From positions 62,001-126,000 of the forward strand of contig JAUYRZ010000117.1 of the NCBI GenBank assembly GCA_030695565.1: a DNA stretch of 64,000 nt, read 5' to 3'. Positions 10,060 to 21,173 of the stretch are shown one piece after another. Each line of letters starts with the position of its first letter. The first letter of the stretch is position 1. Position numbers and translations under genes: made by a program. The DNA is from Archangium sp. Its GTDB lineage: Bacteria > Myxococcota > Myxococcia > Myxococcales > Myxococcaceae. The notes below the pieces were generated by a model. That model worked only from the letters and a program-made list of their open reading frames with translations, was not told the origin of the DNA and did not search any database.

Positions 10060-12867
10060 CTACTCCGTCTCAAACTCCGCCGTCTTGAACTTCAGAGTCG
10101 TGGCATTTTCTCGCACTGTGCGGACGAGTTTGGCGTCGAAGCCGTCTGGGCTGCGAGCCTCAACGTCGACGGTGATCGTCACCGTCGTTCCGTACTTCGC
10201 GGTGAAGTGCTGGATGACGTTCTCGACAATCTCCGTGAAGGAGCCAATCGGGTCGCTGTCAGCGACATCGACCGTCGCGTGAAACCTGAGCGGAAGGGGT
10301 TCCTTACCAGCGAGGCCCGCGGCTCCGACAACGCCTGTGGCGACCGTCTTCTTGGCGGATGCCGTCCCGCGCGCAGGGGTTCCCGCAGGACTGCCGGCTG
10401 AGGCGGGTGTCTCCCCCGCGGCCTTGGCCGCGAGTTCCGGGTGAACGAGCAGTGCGCTGTCATCCAGGTAGACACCGCCCGTCTTGCCGAACAACAAGCC
10501 GGCATACCGGTTTGCGTCCTTCTCGGTTCCGACAGCGTAGGCAAAGAAGTCCCTGTGGGCGATGCCGTCGCGAATGGTTTGGATGAAGACCTCCTGCGTT
10601 CCGATCCTCGGCATGTAGAGGTATCGGCAACTGTCCAACCAGACCTTCTGGGCGACGACAGCGAGTGCGGTTGGCTTCCAGAACCACCGGGTGAGCAGGC
10701 TGGCAAGGTGAGTTGGTGCCCACGCCGAGATCACCCACTCCTTCTCCTTCACTGCCGACGTGATCGCCTTGTCGTAGTTGGCGCCTGACAGGCTCAGAGC
10801 CTCGTCCTCCCAACTGACCGTGGCGAGTCCGCCAGCGGCCTCTGGGTCCTGCATGGGGGCAAGGAGAAGGCGGTACGCCTCCTTGATGCTGCCATCGACG
10901 CGATCGGACGCGTCGGAGCGACTCTTTTCCACCTCCTTTTCGTGGTGCTTGTCGAGATTGAGCTCGTCGCGGGCATCCCAAATCTCCTCCCACGCCAGGT
11001 AGCGACGTACGTGGTCACGTAGGCCCTGCGTGGCAGCGGCGTCAGGCACGAGAAACAGGAGGCGGTTCTGGAACTCACGCGGCTTGTCTCCGTGCTTCGC
11101 GAGGATTGCCTCCGCGGCCTTCACTGCCTTGCTCTCAGGGTCCTTACGCTTGTGGCTGTTGTCGGGGTCGAGGACGACGAGTCGCAGGTCCACCTTGTCC
11201 GGGATGTCCCTGCTGTCGGCGAAGACGTGGACGGCGTGAATGACGCTCGCCTTCACCAGCTTCTGCAGACGCTTCTGGACCTCTGGGTACAGATCCCCAT
11301 TCACGTCGTAGCGTTGCGCTCGATCCTCCATCTCACGGCGGAGGTTGGTTCGCTGGTCGAACCAGAAACGCTCCTTGCCGGTGTAGAGGTAGTGCAGTTG
11401 ATCAGAGAGGCGCCGTAGGGCGTCGTCATACCGACCAGGCGACTGGCCCGGTTGCGCACAGCCCAGGCGAACACGCTCGACACCGATACCGCGCACGTTC
11501 TCGCCCGAAGTCGACGGCGCCGAACCGAGGAAGATGGTGCGTGCGGATCGTCGACACGCCTGCAGGCTTCCGAGCGTCGGTGTTTCATTGTCAATCCTGC
11601 GAGGCTCGCTGTGGTCGCCGTCGATATCCTTGTCGACGATGGGGTCCCATCCCGACGGAAGGTATTTGATGAGCTCGTTACGAACGGCACCGTCGTAGAG
11701 CGGAATCGAGCCCGGCATCACCATGAAGTCGCGATCGTTGTCCCGCCACAACGTGTGGACAATGCGCGCCATCAGGCGAAGCACGCCACGGGTGCGCTGA
11801 AACTTGGGCAAGGTCGACCAGTCTTCGTAGAGCCGCTCGAAGATCTCCGGATGGATCGGATAGCTGGCTGTCAAACGCCGGAGATAGCCGCCGTCTTTGG
11901 TGTCGGACGGGAACTTATCGCCGTGCTCGATGTACAGGTCGGCGAAGGCACGACAGACTTCGTCACGCGCGCTCTCGTTCTGCACGGCTTTGAAGAGCCG
12001 ACGGCGAACGATCTCAAACGCCTCATCAGTTGCAACCGGTTTCCACACGGCTTCGATGCGCCCAAAGATCTTTTGGCACGAGTCGAGCGTCTGCTGACCG
12101 TGCGCATCGCCAACCTCCATCATGCTCTCAGGCAATGAAGCCAAGAGCATTGCATTGGGGACGCGAGCCACCGCTTCTGTTAATGCCTGAAGGAACGAGA
12201 GGTTCGAGTTGTAGCTACCGCCCGTGTAGCTCTTTCCAGACTCAAACTGCCGCAGGTAGGCGACAGTTTCATCCATCAGAATGACGGCTGGTCCGAACTG
12301 CTCAAGCAGTCGTCCGAGAACGTCCTTTCCAGGCGACGTGCCATCCTTGTCGGCGGCGGCGACGAGCGCGTAACCGGCCTCCTTCCCAAGCTGCCAGGCG
12401 AGCTCGCCCCACATGGTGTTCGCCGTGACCTTGCCGTGCTTCTGGGGGTGCGACGGGGCCAGCTCGTTGCCATCGAGGACGGCGACATGAGCCTTCACCA
12501 GCTCCTTGACCTTGGCCTTGTCGAGGATGTCAGACACGCCCTGCATCTTCTTGGCTGGCACAGCACCGGACGCGACGTGCATCACGGCCATCATGGTGTG
12601 CGTCTTGCCGCCGCCGAAGGCAGTCTGGAGTTGGACCACAGGGTCGCCGCCTCTTCCACCAAGTCGCTTGACCACGGACTGGAGCAGCATCCCCATGCCT
12701 TCAGTAATGACCGTGCGCTCAAAGAAGAGCGTGGGGTCCTGGTACTCGGGCTTGGCCACACCACGCACGACCTTGGTCAAGTCGGCGGCAAACTCGGACT
12801 CGTCGAAGTTGCCTTCAAGTACGTCCCTATGTGGCTCAATCACTTCACGCCACGACTTTAATGTCAT
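10060..12867 (-). CDS. DUF499 AAA-type ATPase
   Basis: A 935-residue ATPase of the DUF499 (COG1483-like) family. Walker A AFGGGKTH is at 83-90, in the family-typical context of a GDPVVQLQT strand. Walker B VILMDE is at 195-200. A low-complexity Ala/Pro/Gly stretch near residue 830 leads to a C-terminal domain of about 85 residues. DUF499 proteins are typically encoded beside DUF1156 methyltransferases and large helicases in presumed defence loci, as here. The ATG is preceded by AAGGA at a suitable distance. The gene sits 37 bases after the methyltransferase and 62 bases before the sacsin-like gene. An ATP-driven sensing or loading role is inference from the fold and neighbours. Confidence 0.85.
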   Translation of the reverse strand: MTLKSWREVIEPHRDVLEGNFDESEFAADLTKVVRGVAKPEYQDPTLFFERTVITEGMGMLLQSVVKRLGGRGGDPVVQLQTAFGGGKTHTMMAVMHVASGAVPAKKMQGVSDILDKAKVKELVKAHVAVLDGNELAPSHPQKHGKVTANTMWGELAWQLGKEAGYALVAAADKDGTSPGKDVLGRLLEQFGPAVILMDETVAYLRQFESGKSYTGGSYNSNLSFLQALTEAVARVPNAMLLASLPESMMEVGDAHGQQTLDSCQKIFGRIEAVWKPVATDEAFEIVRRRLFKAVQNESARDEVCRAFADLYIEHGDKFPSDTKDGGYLRRLTASYPIHPEIFERLYEDWSTLPKFQRTRGVLRLMARIVHTLWRDNDRDFMVMPGSIPLYDGAVRNELIKYLPSGWDPIVDKDIDGDHSEPRRIDNETPTLGSLQACRRSARTIFLGSAPSTSGENVRGIGVERVRLGCAQPGQSPGRYDDALRRLSDQLHYLYTGKERFWFDQRTNLRREMEDRAQRYDVNGDLYPEVQKRLQKLVKASVIHAVHVFADSRDIPDKVDLRLVVLDPDNSHKRKDPESKAVKAAEAILAKHGDKPREFQNRLLFLVPDAAATQGLRDHVRRYLAWEEIWDARDELNLDKHHEKEVEKSRSDASDRVDGSIKEAYRLLLAPMQDPEAAGGLATVSWEDEALSLSGANYDKAITSAVKEKEWVISAWAPTHLASLLTRWFWKPTALAVVAQKVWLDSCRYLYMPRIGTQEVFIQTIRDGIAHRDFFAYAVGTEKDANRYAGLLFGKTGGVYLDDSALLVHPELAAKAAGETPASAGSPAGTPARGTASAKKTVATGVVGAAGLAGKEPLPLRFHATVDVADSDPIGSFTEIVENVIQHFTAKYGTTVTITVDVEARSPDGFDAKLVRTVRENATTLKFKTAEFETE

Positions 12868-12904
12868 TGGGCTGTTCCTTTGGAGTTGTCGCAGAATGCA
12901 CGAC

Positions 12905-15853
12905 TCACACGAGGTCCATCTGAGTTCCTACATGACCGACGCCATGACTGGCTTCGACTATGGCTGGCCAAGACGTTATTAATTCATTGTATGGTCGCGC
13001 CTGCTCAGCCCAATTCTTGCGATCGCAAAGCGTATAGAGGCGGTAGGCAAGGAGGCGGATGGCCTCCTGTTTCTCGGGCATCTGGGCAAGAAGTGCGCCT
13101 GCGTCGCCTTCGCTCTCGCCGAGGGCGCGGCACATGTGGTGGCAAGCCTCCCAGACTGGAATGCGATCGTCTCCCACTGGGTCCCATCCTTTCGAATACT
13201 CCCGCAGTTCGTAGAGACGTACCTTTCCCTTGCCCGTCTCGATAACCCCCGCTTCCTTTACTCCGTCAACCGACGTCCCCTTGGCTCGCGCGAGCACATC
13301 GGCTACGCCGAAGGCACCGGTCTCGAAGCCGAATTGCTCGAACCAGCCAATGCAGAAACGAGTGTCCGCATCGAGGTCTCCCTCCACATGAGCGAAGTAG
13401 TCATCGATCGCTTTGTTGATGTGAACCAGTGCGTTGTGCACGGTCATAGCCGTGCCGTCGGCCTCAAGAACCGCCTTGTGCTTTGAGAAGATTGCCATGC
13501 CGGGACCAATGCACGCCTGGGCAAGGTCGACTGGAGCGATAGAGGCAATAGGGTCTGCGATCATGTCAGCAATTGCCGACGGAAGCACCCGATCTAACTC
13601 TCTAGCAAAATCCTTGCGGCTTACGTTCGCCGCATCCACAACACGCACTCGACAAACGAGAACGATGCTGGAGGCAAGTGAGTTCGTGCCGATACCGATC
13701 GCCCGACCTTCTCGCTCAGTACGCACGGGCCAAGTTCCGACGACCGCCAATCCCGCCCGGAGAACAGCCGCAAGAAACGTCTCCCACCCGGCCGATCCTG
13801 TGCCGTCACTGGCGGTCTCAGACTGTTTGAATGCGTAGTAGATTGTTATAGGGGCCGAAGCATTCGTATCCGCGAGTCGGCCAATCGCCTTAGTCATCCC
13901 CTCCAGAAAGAACGCTTCAGCCTGCTCCTTCCCCCCATGTCGATATGGGGTCGCGACGAGTTCCTCGGCCTTTGGGACTGCAATGGTCGCGAGAAGATCG
14001 GGAAAAACCTTCTTCAGTGTCCGACGAATCCAAACGTAGAAGAACTCCGAGAGCTCGGCGTACCCAATGTTGTCATAATAGGGTGGATCCGTTGAAACGA
14101 CCAACGTTGATGAGGCAGGGATGACACGCGAAGAGCTCACTGCATCAGCCTGACTCGCGACACCCGTCATAAGTCGTGACGACCAAACTGGTGGCGTGCC
14201 TTCCACGCTCTCTGCAGTCCACTTCAACGACTCAGTCCAGCTTCGAGTGCAGTCCGCCAAAACATTGATTTCCGCGAAATCCCAGACCATGGGAAATGCT
14301 TGCTTTGCAAACGTATTGAACAGTGAGTCTCGCTGCGACATCCAACGACACAAAATGCTTCCTCCGTCGGCGACCTTGCTCAACACAAATGTAAGATAGA
14401 CAGCAATCGCGTCGGCATAGGCCACCGCCCCAGTCCCACCGGCCTCGAGCGACCGCTCGTCACTAGGCAGATTAGCGGAACGCGCGTCGCGGAGAACGCG
14501 CTCTCGCGCTTCTCCCACGAGGTCAGAAAAGGTCGTGAGTGCTGTGACCTGGCGATCAGTGAACAGGTCCCCGAACGTTTTGATCCCGTATAGCGGAGTA
14601 TTGAAGTTTCGCGTGTTGTCGGGCAGTGGCGTGGTCGGCCGCCACGGAGGACTAGCCATTAACGCAACCGCTTCCATCTCGGGCGTTGGTGCGATGTACG
14701 CTCGGCTGCGTACGCCCTCCAGAACAAGAGCCATGAGCCGGCTGCCCATGCGCCCAGCCTGCCCCTCGGCACGAATGTAGTCGTACGTGAGCGGAACGCC
14801 GGACATCAGGCATTTGAAGGCCGCGCGCTTGCCCGCAGAAGTTCCCTCACCTGCCGCCTTAGTCGGTTTCCCGACCTTCACGGAAAATCGGTATGTCTTA
14901 CCTTTGATGATCGGCTCCACCCAAGACTCTTTGCCTGACTTCGTGGAGAGTACGAATGTTGATGCTAGGGGGACGCGGACCCCGGCGAAGGCTGGGTTTG
15001 GGCTATCCACAGTGTGGGCCCAAAGCCATGCGATAACTGTCAGGTCTTGCCCCTCGAATTGAGAAAGATCGGGGCGTTGCTTGACCATCTCCTTGGTGAT
15101 TCGCACCTTGGGATAGAGAGACCCGATTCGCGTCTCCGCCTCGTCGCGCATCCAAAGGCCATAGCGCCGTACATCCTCGGCGAGCCCTGCAGCACCAAGC
15201 CATTCCTCAGTTGCGGTCGCCTTCGTCTGTTTGTTGCTTTTTGGTTCCGGACCGACAGGTGCTCTCCCAATAAACTTGGGTGGTATCTCGATCATCGCCT
15301 TGTTGATCAATACGGCGACGGGGTTCAAGTCGGTGGCGTGGGCAACCAAACCCAACCTCTGTGCTTCAAGCGGGATGGTGCCCCCGCCAGCGAAGGGGTC
15401 GTGGAACACGGGCAGCTTGTTGGGGTCGAACAGGGTATTCGCGTCTGGGTGGTCCTTGTTGCGCTCGCAAGTCTCTCGCCACGAGGAGCGGATTTCGGCG
15501 CGAGCGCGCTCGAGCACGTTCTCGTTAGTGGTGTTCTCCCACTGCACAAGTTCGCTGACAAGTTTGAAGAGTTCGTTGCGTTTCTTTGTGATGGACCCCT
15601 TGATGGCCGGCTTCTTCAGTTCTTCGTCGGTGTACTTCCATGAAGGATCGTTGACGAGCTGTGCAAACAATACCGCACGCGCAGCGGCAAGCGGACGACG
15701 CGCCCACCACAGGTGCAGTGTCGATGGGTGACCGTGACGAATCGACTTCTCGCGAGCGCACGCCTTGTTGATGTCGTCGAGCGGAAGCGCGACTTCGATG
15801 AGCTTCTTGGGCGCAATAATCCTCGGCGTCGTCATGATTGCCTTTGCGTTCAT
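12905..15853 (-). CDS. DUF1156 DNA methyltransferase (probably N6-adenine)
   Basis: A 982-residue DNA methyltransferase of the COG1743 type. The N-terminal DUF1156 signature is present ([20 protein letters not shown], about 31-50). The SAM-binding motif DPFAGGGT is at 152-159 with ATDLNPVA shortly after, and the catalytic motif DPPYYDN is near 589. DPPY favours amino-methylation of adenine, but the target sequence cannot be predicted. In such modules the enzyme presumably marks host DNA so that the helicase/ATPase machinery ignores it. The first ATG overlaps the helicase stop as ATGA. A second ATG at 15835 ([20 protein letters not shown]) has a better AAAGG ribosome site and may be the true start. 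No separate specificity subunit is seen. Confidence 0.9.
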   Translation of the reverse strand: MNAKAIMTTPRIIAPKKLIEVALPLDDINKACAREKSIRHGHPSTLHLWWARRPLAAARAVLFAQLVNDPSWKYTDEELKKPAIKGSITKKRNELFKLVSELVQWENTTNENVLERARAEIRSSWRETCERNKDHPDANTLFDPNKLPVFHDPFAGGGTIPLEAQRLGLVAHATDLNPVAVLINKAMIEIPPKFIGRAPVGPEPKSNKQTKATATEEWLGAAGLAEDVRRYGLWMRDEAETRIGSLYPKVRITKEMVKQRPDLSQFEGQDLTVIAWLWAHTVDSPNPAFAGVRVPLASTFVLSTKSGKESWVEPIIKGKTYRFSVKVGKPTKAAGEGTSAGKRAAFKCLMSGVPLTYDYIRAEGQAGRMGSRLMALVLEGVRSRAYIAPTPEMEAVALMASPPWRPTTPLPDNTRNFNTPLYGIKTFGDLFTDRQVTALTTFSDLVGEARERVLRDARSANLPSDERSLEAGGTGAVAYADAIAVYLTFVLSKVADGGSILCRWMSQRDSLFNTFAKQAFPMVWDFAEINVLADCTRSWTESLKWTAESVEGTPPVWSSRLMTGVASQADAVSSSRVIPASSTLVVSTDPPYYDNIGYAELSEFFYVWIRRTLKKVFPDLLATIAVPKAEELVATPYRHGGKEQAEAFFLEGMTKAIGRLADTNASAPITIYYAFKQSETASDGTGSAGWETFLAAVLRAGLAVVGTWPVRTEREGRAIGIGTNSLASSIVLVCRVRVVDAANVSRKDFARELDRVLPSAIADMIADPIASIAPVDLAQACIGPGMAIFSKHKAVLEADGTAMTVHNALVHINKAIDDYFAHVEGDLDADTRFCIGWFEQFGFETGAFGVADVLARAKGTSVDGVKEAGVIETGKGKVRLYELREYSKGWDPVGDDRIPVWEACHHMCRALGESEGDAGALLAQMPEKQEAIRLLAYRLYTLCDRKNWAEQARPYNELITSWPAIVEASHGVGHVGTQMDLV

Positions 15854-18800
15854 GCTAGGTGAGCCGGCTTCGCCCGGCTCTTGAGTTCAGTGATTGTGTA
15901 GTTCACCGATGCCGCGCCGGCGTCGGGCTCCTTTGTAAAAGGCGAGCGTACGTAGTGCGGTCCATCTACGACAGGACCATTCACGAGCACCATCGCGAGA
16001 AAGAACCGGTCGCCCTTATTCATTCCCATGAGCACCTCGTTGGTGGTCACTGTGATGGTCTCCGCGTCGTGACGGCGACCCTTCACCTCGATGAAGCGGT
16101 CCTTTCCGTCGGCAGTGACGGACCAGATGTCCCAGCCGCACTTCTCGGCGCTGACGTCCTTCACCTTGTGGCCGAGCTTCTCCTCGGCCGCGATCACGGC
16201 ACGCATAGCGATGAGTTCTACCTCTCGGCGAACATCCGGGTCGTCCGTATGAGCCGGTTTCTTCTCTCGGAACTCATCGACCATTCCCTGGGGAAGAATC
16301 AGGGCGCAGCCAGCGATGACCGGCGGGTTGCTCGCAACGTTGAGCATCGCCTCCAACTCTTCGGTGCGGGCGCGAAGACGGCCCTTGAGCTCCTCGACCC
16401 GCTTCTTCGCATTGTCCGGCTGCAACTTCGGCTGCTTCCCCGCCCTCACCTCTGCTGCCAGTTCGTTTGCCCGCTTGGACCAGTGGTTGATTTCCTTGGT
16501 CAGCCGCTCATGCACAGCAGCGAGGGTCTTGGTGACCATCTTTTGGCGTGTGGCCCTCACCTCGCCGAGGTGGTCACCCACGAGATGCTGCGTCGCCCAG
16601 GTAAGCGCAAGTTGCGAAAGGTCCTGCTGCAACCACACTTCCGCGAGTGCCTTGTCGGTGAGCTTCTGGTCCTCCGCCGTTGGTGCGCTGTAGCTGAGAT
16701 AGGGCGCAGGACCGCCATCACGCGCCAGACCTGTCGGGTCGATTTCGATGAAGCTCATGCGGCGCGACGCCAATCGCGTCATCGTCGTTCCCTCGCGGAT
16801 CCCATGGTCGATCAGGAACATTAGGCGCGCCGTGGTTCCTGGATCGACGGGGTCGATGAGCACCGTACCCGCGTGAAGTGACGACTCCCGTTCCTTGAGG
16901 ATCAAGCCAATCAGAGACGCCATCAAAGGGTGGGCTGGATGCACCAAGTCTGCAGGGGGCTTCCCAAGCGGAGTGCGCACGCGCCCGCGGTCAAAAGTGA
17001 TGCGGTCGTAGCGCTCAAGCACGGGTCGGCGATTGCCCTGCGCTCTATTATGATTTCTGACGACCGCGGGGACGTGCTTGACCTCGTAGCGGCCCGTCTC
17101 GCGCTCAGTAAGCCCGCCCCCTTGTGACTCCAGTGCCTCGATGAGAAAGCGCCGCAGAAAAAACGGCTGCAACTTCTTCGCTTCCGCCTTCTCCATCTGG
17201 TCCTTCACCACTGCCAGACGATCTGCGTTGAACGCGTCGGCGGTGAGGGCGTTGCGCTTGTAGAGTCCCTCGATGTGCTTCAGGTCCATCGCGACGTCGA
17301 CGACCTGAAAGAGTTGGGCCTGCACCTTCGGGTCCTCACCATGAAGGATGGCTTCCATCAAAAGGTCTTTGAGCGGTTTGTTCTCGAAGGTCTGGCCCAG
17401 GACGTCGAAGACCTTGCCCTTCAGAGTCAAGCGGGCCTCCTCGAGCTTCAGGAACAGGCGTGCGAAGACTTCACCTTCCCGTGTGCCCTTGGCGACGAGA
17501 TTCCACAGGCGACAGACCTCGGTCTGACCGATTCTGTGAATGCGGCCGAAGCGCTGCTCAATGCGGTTCGGGTTCCACGGCAAGTCGTAGTTCACCATCA
17601 GGTTGGCCACCTGGAGGTTCACGCCTTCGCCGGCGGCATCGGTGGCGACCAGGATGGTGACATCCGGGCTCTGTCGGAACTCCTCCTGGGCCCTGATTCG
17701 ATCCTCACGACGCGTCCCACCGTGGATCTCGATGACAGCGTTCGGGTTTCCGAGGACGGCGCTGATCCTTTTCCGCAAGTAGTCCAGCGTGTCTTTGTGC
17801 TCCGTGAAGATGATCATCTTCCGCCGCTTGCCGTCCGGCCGGAGCATCCTCGGGTCATCGCTCTGCAGGATCGTCGACAGTTCGTCCCACTTCTTGTCGA
17901 TGCCGCTGTTGAGAACGGCGGCCGCCTGCTTCTCCAGCAGCTTGAGTTCCTCGATTTCCTTCTGCAGCTCGGGGATTGTCTTTGCGGCTGTCGCCTCATC
18001 AACGGCGACCTCCTCGATCTCTTCGAGTTCCTCTGCCGACATCTGTTCGTCGACGTCGTCGAGACTGAAGTCGAATGTCTCCTCCCAACTCTCCTTCTGC
18101 GCCGCCGCCCTCGGGCTCTTCAAATCCTTCAACTTTTCTTCCATCTTGAGCCGGCGCCGCTTGAGCGACTGCGAGATGGCATAGGGCGACGAGGCCAACC
18201 GGCGCTGGAGGATGGTGAGCGCGAACCCTACGACAGCCTTCTTCTTGCCGTCGGCGATGGCCTCCGCGCGGCCCATCTGCTCTCGGACGTAGGAGGTGAC
18301 GTCCTCGTAGAGCTTCATCTCGGCATTGGACAGCTCGTACTGGGCCGTCTGAGCGATCCGCTCCGGGAACAAGGGGGTGCCGTCGAACTTGACCAACTCC
18401 TCCTTCACCATGCGCCGCATCAGGTCAGAGACGTCCGCCCTCGCGGCTCCGTCGCGCGCCTTGCCGAGAAAACGGTCCTCGTCGATGAGGGCCATCCACG
18501 CCTGAAAGTCATCTTCCTTGCCGTTGTGCGGCGTCGCCGTCATCAACAGGAAGTTGCGCGTGAGGTTGTGGCGACCGAGCAGTTTGCCGAGGTCGTACCG
18601 CTTGGTGGTTTTGAGCTCTTTCCCGAAGTAGTGAGCCGCGAGCTTGTGTGCTTCGTCGACGATGACGAGGTCCCAATGGGCCCCGTCAGCCTTCAGTTTT
18701 TCCTGCCAATCCTCTTTCCGCGAGAGCTGGTCGAGGCGAGCAATCAGCAGATCGCGCTCCCGGAACGGGTTTCCGGTCTGGGTCGACTCAACCATGGCCG

Positions 18801-19347
18801 CCGTCAAGATCTCGAAGGGCAAGCCGAACTTGTTGGTGAGTTCCCCCTGCCACTGCTCCACGAGGCTGCCAGGTGCGACGATCAGGCAACGTTGAAGATC
18901 CCCGCGAAGCATCAGCTCTCGGATCAGCAGTCCAGCCATGATGGTTTTGCCCGCGCCAGGGTCGTCGGCGAGAACGAAGCGCAGGGGCTGCTTCGGGAGC
19001 ATCGTCTCGTACACTGCGGCAATCTGATGAGGGAGCGGATCAACGTCTGACGTGTGGATCGCCATCATCGGGTCGAAGAGGTGGGCGAGCCTTATCCGGG
19101 TAGCCTCCGCGGCGAGCTTGAAGTCCTCAGGCTTCGCTCGGAACGAGAACTGTGACGTCGTGGCCGACAACTCGAGCTGAGCCTCGTCTTCACGAAAGAG
19201 AGTCTTCTGAAGAAGCTGGCCGCTCGGAAGTTTGTAGCTGACGTTGACCGCGTCAGGGCCCGCGGGCTCAACGTCGAGGACGCGCACTGCCATGTCTGGC
19301 TCGATGCCGCGGACGTGGGTCTTGGTCTCGATGTCTTCAAGTTTCAT
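15850..19347 (-). CDS. SNF2-type helicase with C-terminal DUF3883
   Basis: A 1165-residue superfamily 2 (SNF2/RapA-like) DNA-dependent ATPase. Walker [13 protein letters not shown] is at 128-139, DEAH at 231-234 and SAT-like MTATPHNGK near 269. The C-terminal helicase half has [12 protein letters not shown] (about 515) and ERFGR/HRIGQ-like [11 protein letters not shown] (about 596). The last 130 residues are a DUF3883 domain with a nuclease-like [20 protein letters not shown] stretch (D...E-x-K spacing). The protein probably tracks or remodels unmodified DNA and may also cut it. The gene is translationally coupled to the methyltransferase by a 4-base ATGA overlap. It follows a decayed small gene. 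No frameshift is visible. Confidence 0.9.
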   Translation of the reverse strand: MKLEDIETKTHVRGIEPDMAVRVLDVEPAGPDAVNVSYKLPSGQLLQKTLFREDEAQLELSATTSQFSFRAKPEDFKLAAEATRIRLAHLFDPMMAIHTSDVDPLPHQIAAVYETMLPKQPLRFVLADDPGAGKTIMAGLLIRELMLRGDLQRCLIVAPGSLVEQWQGELTNKFGLPFEILTAAMVESTQTGNPFRERDLLIARLDQLSRKEDWQEKLKADGAHWDLVIVDEAHKLAAHYFGKELKTTKRYDLGKLLGRHNLTRNFLLMTATPHNGKEDDFQAWMALIDEDRFLGKARDGAARADVSDLMRRMVKEELVKFDGTPLFPERIAQTAQYELSNAEMKLYEDVTSYVREQMGRAEAIADGKKKAVVGFALTILQRRLASSPYAISQSLKRRRLKMEEKLKDLKSPRAAAQKESWEETFDFSLDDVDEQMSAEELEEIEEVAVDEATAAKTIPELQKEIEELKLLEKQAAAVLNSGIDKKWDELSTILQSDDPRMLRPDGKRRKMIIFTEHKDTLDYLRKRISAVLGNPNAVIEIHGGTRREDRIRAQEEFRQSPDVTILVATDAAGEGVNLQVANLMVNYDLPWNPNRIEQRFGRIHRIGQTEVCRLWNLVAKGTREGEVFARLFLKLEEARLTLKGKVFDVLGQTFENKPLKDLLMEAILHGEDPKVQAQLFQVVDVAMDLKHIEGLYKRNALTADAFNADRLAVVKDQMEKAEAKKLQPFFLRRFLIEALESQGGGLTERETGRYEVKHVPAVVRNHNRAQGNRRPVLERYDRITFDRGRVRTPLGKPPADLVHPAHPLMASLIGLILKERESSLHAGTVLIDPVDPGTTARLMFLIDHGIREGTTMTRLASRRMSFIEIDPTGLARDGGPAPYLSYSAPTAEDQKLTDKALAEVWLQQDLSQLALTWATQHLVGDHLGEVRATRQKMVTKTLAAVHERLTKEINHWSKRANELAAEVRAGKQPKLQPDNAKKRVEELKGRLRARTEELEAMLNVASNPPVIAGCALILPQGMVDEFREKKPAHTDDPDVRREVELIAMRAVIAAEEKLGHKVKDVSAEKCGWDIWSVTADGKDRFIEVKGRRHDAETITVTTNEVLMGMNKGDRFFLAMVLVNGPVVDGPHYVRSPFTKEPDAGAASVNYTITELKSRAKPAHLA

Positions 19348-19359
19348 GTTCGCTCGCCT

Positions 19360-19664
19360 TCAGTACCTGATCGGGCCTTGCGGGCCCATGCAATTGGGCC
19401 GGGAGCAACTGGGGCCGCCTTCCCCGACGTAGACGAACTTGCGAAGGCGGCCTCGTACTTGAGCCCTCAGATCGAACACTCGTATCCCCTGTTCGGCCGC
19501 CTTCGGATTTCACGCCGCTCCTCTGGGGGCAAGTGAGATGCGCGTCGCGAGTAGAAGCGTCTCGAGGTCTGCCTCAGCGAGTCGGCCTCCTTGAGTTTCT
19601 CGATTGCGTCGAGCACTCGGCGCCGGTCGTCGGTCGAGCTGTCAATCCAGGCGAAGAAACTCAT
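19360..19664 (-). pseudogene. Decayed DUF6361-like gene remnant
   Basis: A 65-codon frame starts at 19664 with an ATGA overlap to the preceding gene. Its first 28 residues (MSFFAWIDSSTDDRRRVLDA onward) resemble, from memory, the N-terminus of DUF6361 proteins. Those are several hundred residues long and often accompany DUF1156/DUF499/helicase modules. The frame then degenerates and stops at 19467. A second frame (from about 19500 to a TGA at 19360-19362) continues with AAEQGIRVFDLRAQVRGRLR and a C-x5-C tail, and runs up to the helicase start. This fits a deletion/frameshift remnant, but an intact unknown small protein remains possible. Confidence 0.4.
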
Positions 19665-20026
19665 GCGCGCACTTCCGTGGATCGTGCGTTCTCCCAGCGT
19701 CGAAGGCCGCGCTCATCGTCTTGTCGCCCCTTCAATCGCTGGCGCACTGCGGCCAGAACCTCGAGGCGGAAGGTCGGGTGGATTGCGATCGGGTAGAGCT
19801 GAGCCCAAGGATAGCGATCGAGCTGAACGAGCGCCGCATCAAGGGTGGCGACCCAGTCGAAATCGCGTTGGATCTCAGGCCCGGCGCCGTCATCCTCGTT
19901 CAGGAACGTCGGCGTCTGATCGCGCAACTGGCCCGAGAACTCCCAGGCCTTCCCGCGCTTTCGGCGGAAGACCTTCAGCCCGCCGCCCTCTGCCCCGATT
20001 TCAAGAACCAGCTCTGTCTCGCTCAT
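19661..20026 (-). CDS. Small conserved-looking protein of unknown function
   Basis: A 121-residue acidic/basic mixed protein with no signal peptide or membrane segment. It contains LVLEIGAEGGGL near the start and a WATLDAALVQLDRYPW segment near residue 60. Small proteins of this style sit beside many defence and mobile loci, but I cannot assign a domain. I chose the ATG at 20026, which has GGAG six bases upstream, over the in-frame GTG at 20032. Its stop overlaps the next start as ATGA, so it belongs to the defence operon. Confidence 0.6.
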   Translation of the reverse strand: MSETELVLEIGAEGGGLKVFRRKRGKAWEFSGQLRDQTPTFLNEDDGAGPEIQRDFDWVATLDAALVQLDRYPWAQLYPIAIHPTFRLEVLAAVRQRLKGRQDDERGLRRWENARSTEVRA

Positions 20027-20080
20027 GCCCACTCCGACGCCTCGCCGTGATGATTGGATACTGCGTGCTGTTCTTCGCTT

Positions 20081-20989
20081 CTACCCGCCGCTCAACGTGA
20101 GGAAGATGAACGTCTGAACGTCGAGCAGGTCGCGAGCGCCAAGCGGCCCGAGCCGCTCCATCAGGTTGGCCGCGAGTTTCAACACCGCCTGATACGTCTT
20201 CCAGTTCGGCGCGGGCTTGTACCCAAGCGAGACACCAACGAGCGACGCCGCCTTGCCCGTCTGCGTGGGACGGAAGAACAAGAACCTGTCTGGACGCAGT
20301 AGCGCAAGGAACACAGTGGTTGCCGGCCAACGCGCGATGGGGCCCATTTCTGACTTCATTGTCTCGACGGCGAGGGCGAGCGCGTCGAACAGCGGCGGCG
20401 TGACGGTCTTGGCGTCCGCAAGTTGGAAGACAGCTTCGAAGTAGGCATTCGCGACCTGGAGATCACGCAGCGCCTCGGCAATCCGTGGCTTCTCCCAACG
20501 GGGGTGCGCGAGGTTCGTGGTCTCCAGCGTGAGAGCCCGAGCGACGACCTCTTCGACGCGCCCTTCCTTCAGCAGGGCAAGCCCTCGGCCATTGCCAAAC
20601 GCGTTCACCAGCGCATCGCTGGCCGCGACCTTGTAGTCGCGCTCTTCCGAGACGTAGTCATCGCCCGAAAAGCCAGCAGGGAAGAGCTTGCGGAAGCTGG
20701 CGAGTGCATCAGGGAAGGTGCGACTGATCTTCTCGATGCGGTAGCTGCCATCGATCTTCACGAAGCGCGGCAGCAGGTCGAGCTCCTCGTGGGTCTGCAA
20801 CTGCGGTCGGTCGAAGTTCGCAGCGGCGAAAGTGAGCTTGAACTGGGTTGCCTCGTCGGTCTCGTCCTGGTCCAGGAAATAGACGTACACATAGCCGCGC
20901 TCCGTCGCGACGACCTTGCCCAACCCTCTCGTTCGATTTTCGACGAGTAGTCCGACCTTCAGATCAGTCTCAGGAATCGGCATGTGCAT
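20081..20989 (-). CDS. DUF3553-like protein, first gene of the defence operon
   Basis: About 303 residues. The N-terminus (DLKVGLLVENRTRGLGKVVA...VYVYFLD) looks like the small SH3/Tudor-like DUF3553/CarD-type fold, often a DNA- or protein-binding module. The rest is predicted helical, without recognised catalytic residues. WPATTVFLALLRPDRFLFFRP, near residue 220, resembles a segment seen in other uncharacterised defence-locus proteins. I place the start at 20989 because GGAGAGGGGA lies directly upstream; ATGs at 21007 and 20983 are alternatives. The gene is first in the operon, 54 bases ahead of the next. It is divergent from a PD-(D/E)XK protein, and a TGACCY-type element lies in the shared 184-base promoter region. 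Confidence 0.65.
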   Translation of the reverse strand: MHMPIPETDLKVGLLVENRTRGLGKVVATERGYVYVYFLDQDETDEATQFKLTFAAANFDRPQLQTHEELDLLPRFVKIDGSYRIEKISRTFPDALASFRKLFPAGFSGDDYVSEERDYKVAASDALVNAFGNGRGLALLKEGRVEEVVARALTLETTNLAHPRWEKPRIAEALRDLQVANAYFEAVFQLADAKTVTPPLFDALALAVETMKSEMGPIARWPATTVFLALLRPDRFLFFRPTQTGKAASLVGVSLGYKPAPNWKTYQAVLKLAANLMERLGPLGARDLLDVQTFIFLTLSGG

Positions 20990-21061
20990 TCCCCTCTCCG
21001 CGAGCATGATGACGCAGCCTCGGCTCTAACGGGGACGGAAGTTCAGTCGCGCTTGGTGGTC

Positions 21062-21076
21062 TGACCTCAGATGTCA
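21062..21076 (+). promoter_or_regulatory. TGAC-N7-GTCA element a
   Basis: TGACCTCAGATGTCA lies between two divergent genes, 97 bases before the ATG at 21174. It matches the left part and centre of the directional consensus TGACCY-N4-YGTCASAG; the last three bases differ. It could serve either the plus-strand nuclease or the minus-strand defence operon. Confidence 0.5.
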
Positions 21077-21173
21077 CGTGTGAAGCCTTTTGATCGAGAT
21101 CACCCGACGAGGAGCGCGGCCTCCCCTGTGGTTGATAGAGTCTCCCCCCGGTTCAATGCGAGAGGCGGGACAA

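Noticed and set aside
17275-19050. Plus-strand frame of 591 codons opposite the helicase
   Set aside because: The helicase on the minus strand has all its motifs; this frame is an antisense shadow.
5846-20989. Naming the operon BREX or DISARM
   Set aside because: No PglZ, BrxC/BrxL, DrmA, DrmB or PLD-type DrmC was found; only a methyltransferase and an SNF2-like helicase are shared in general type.
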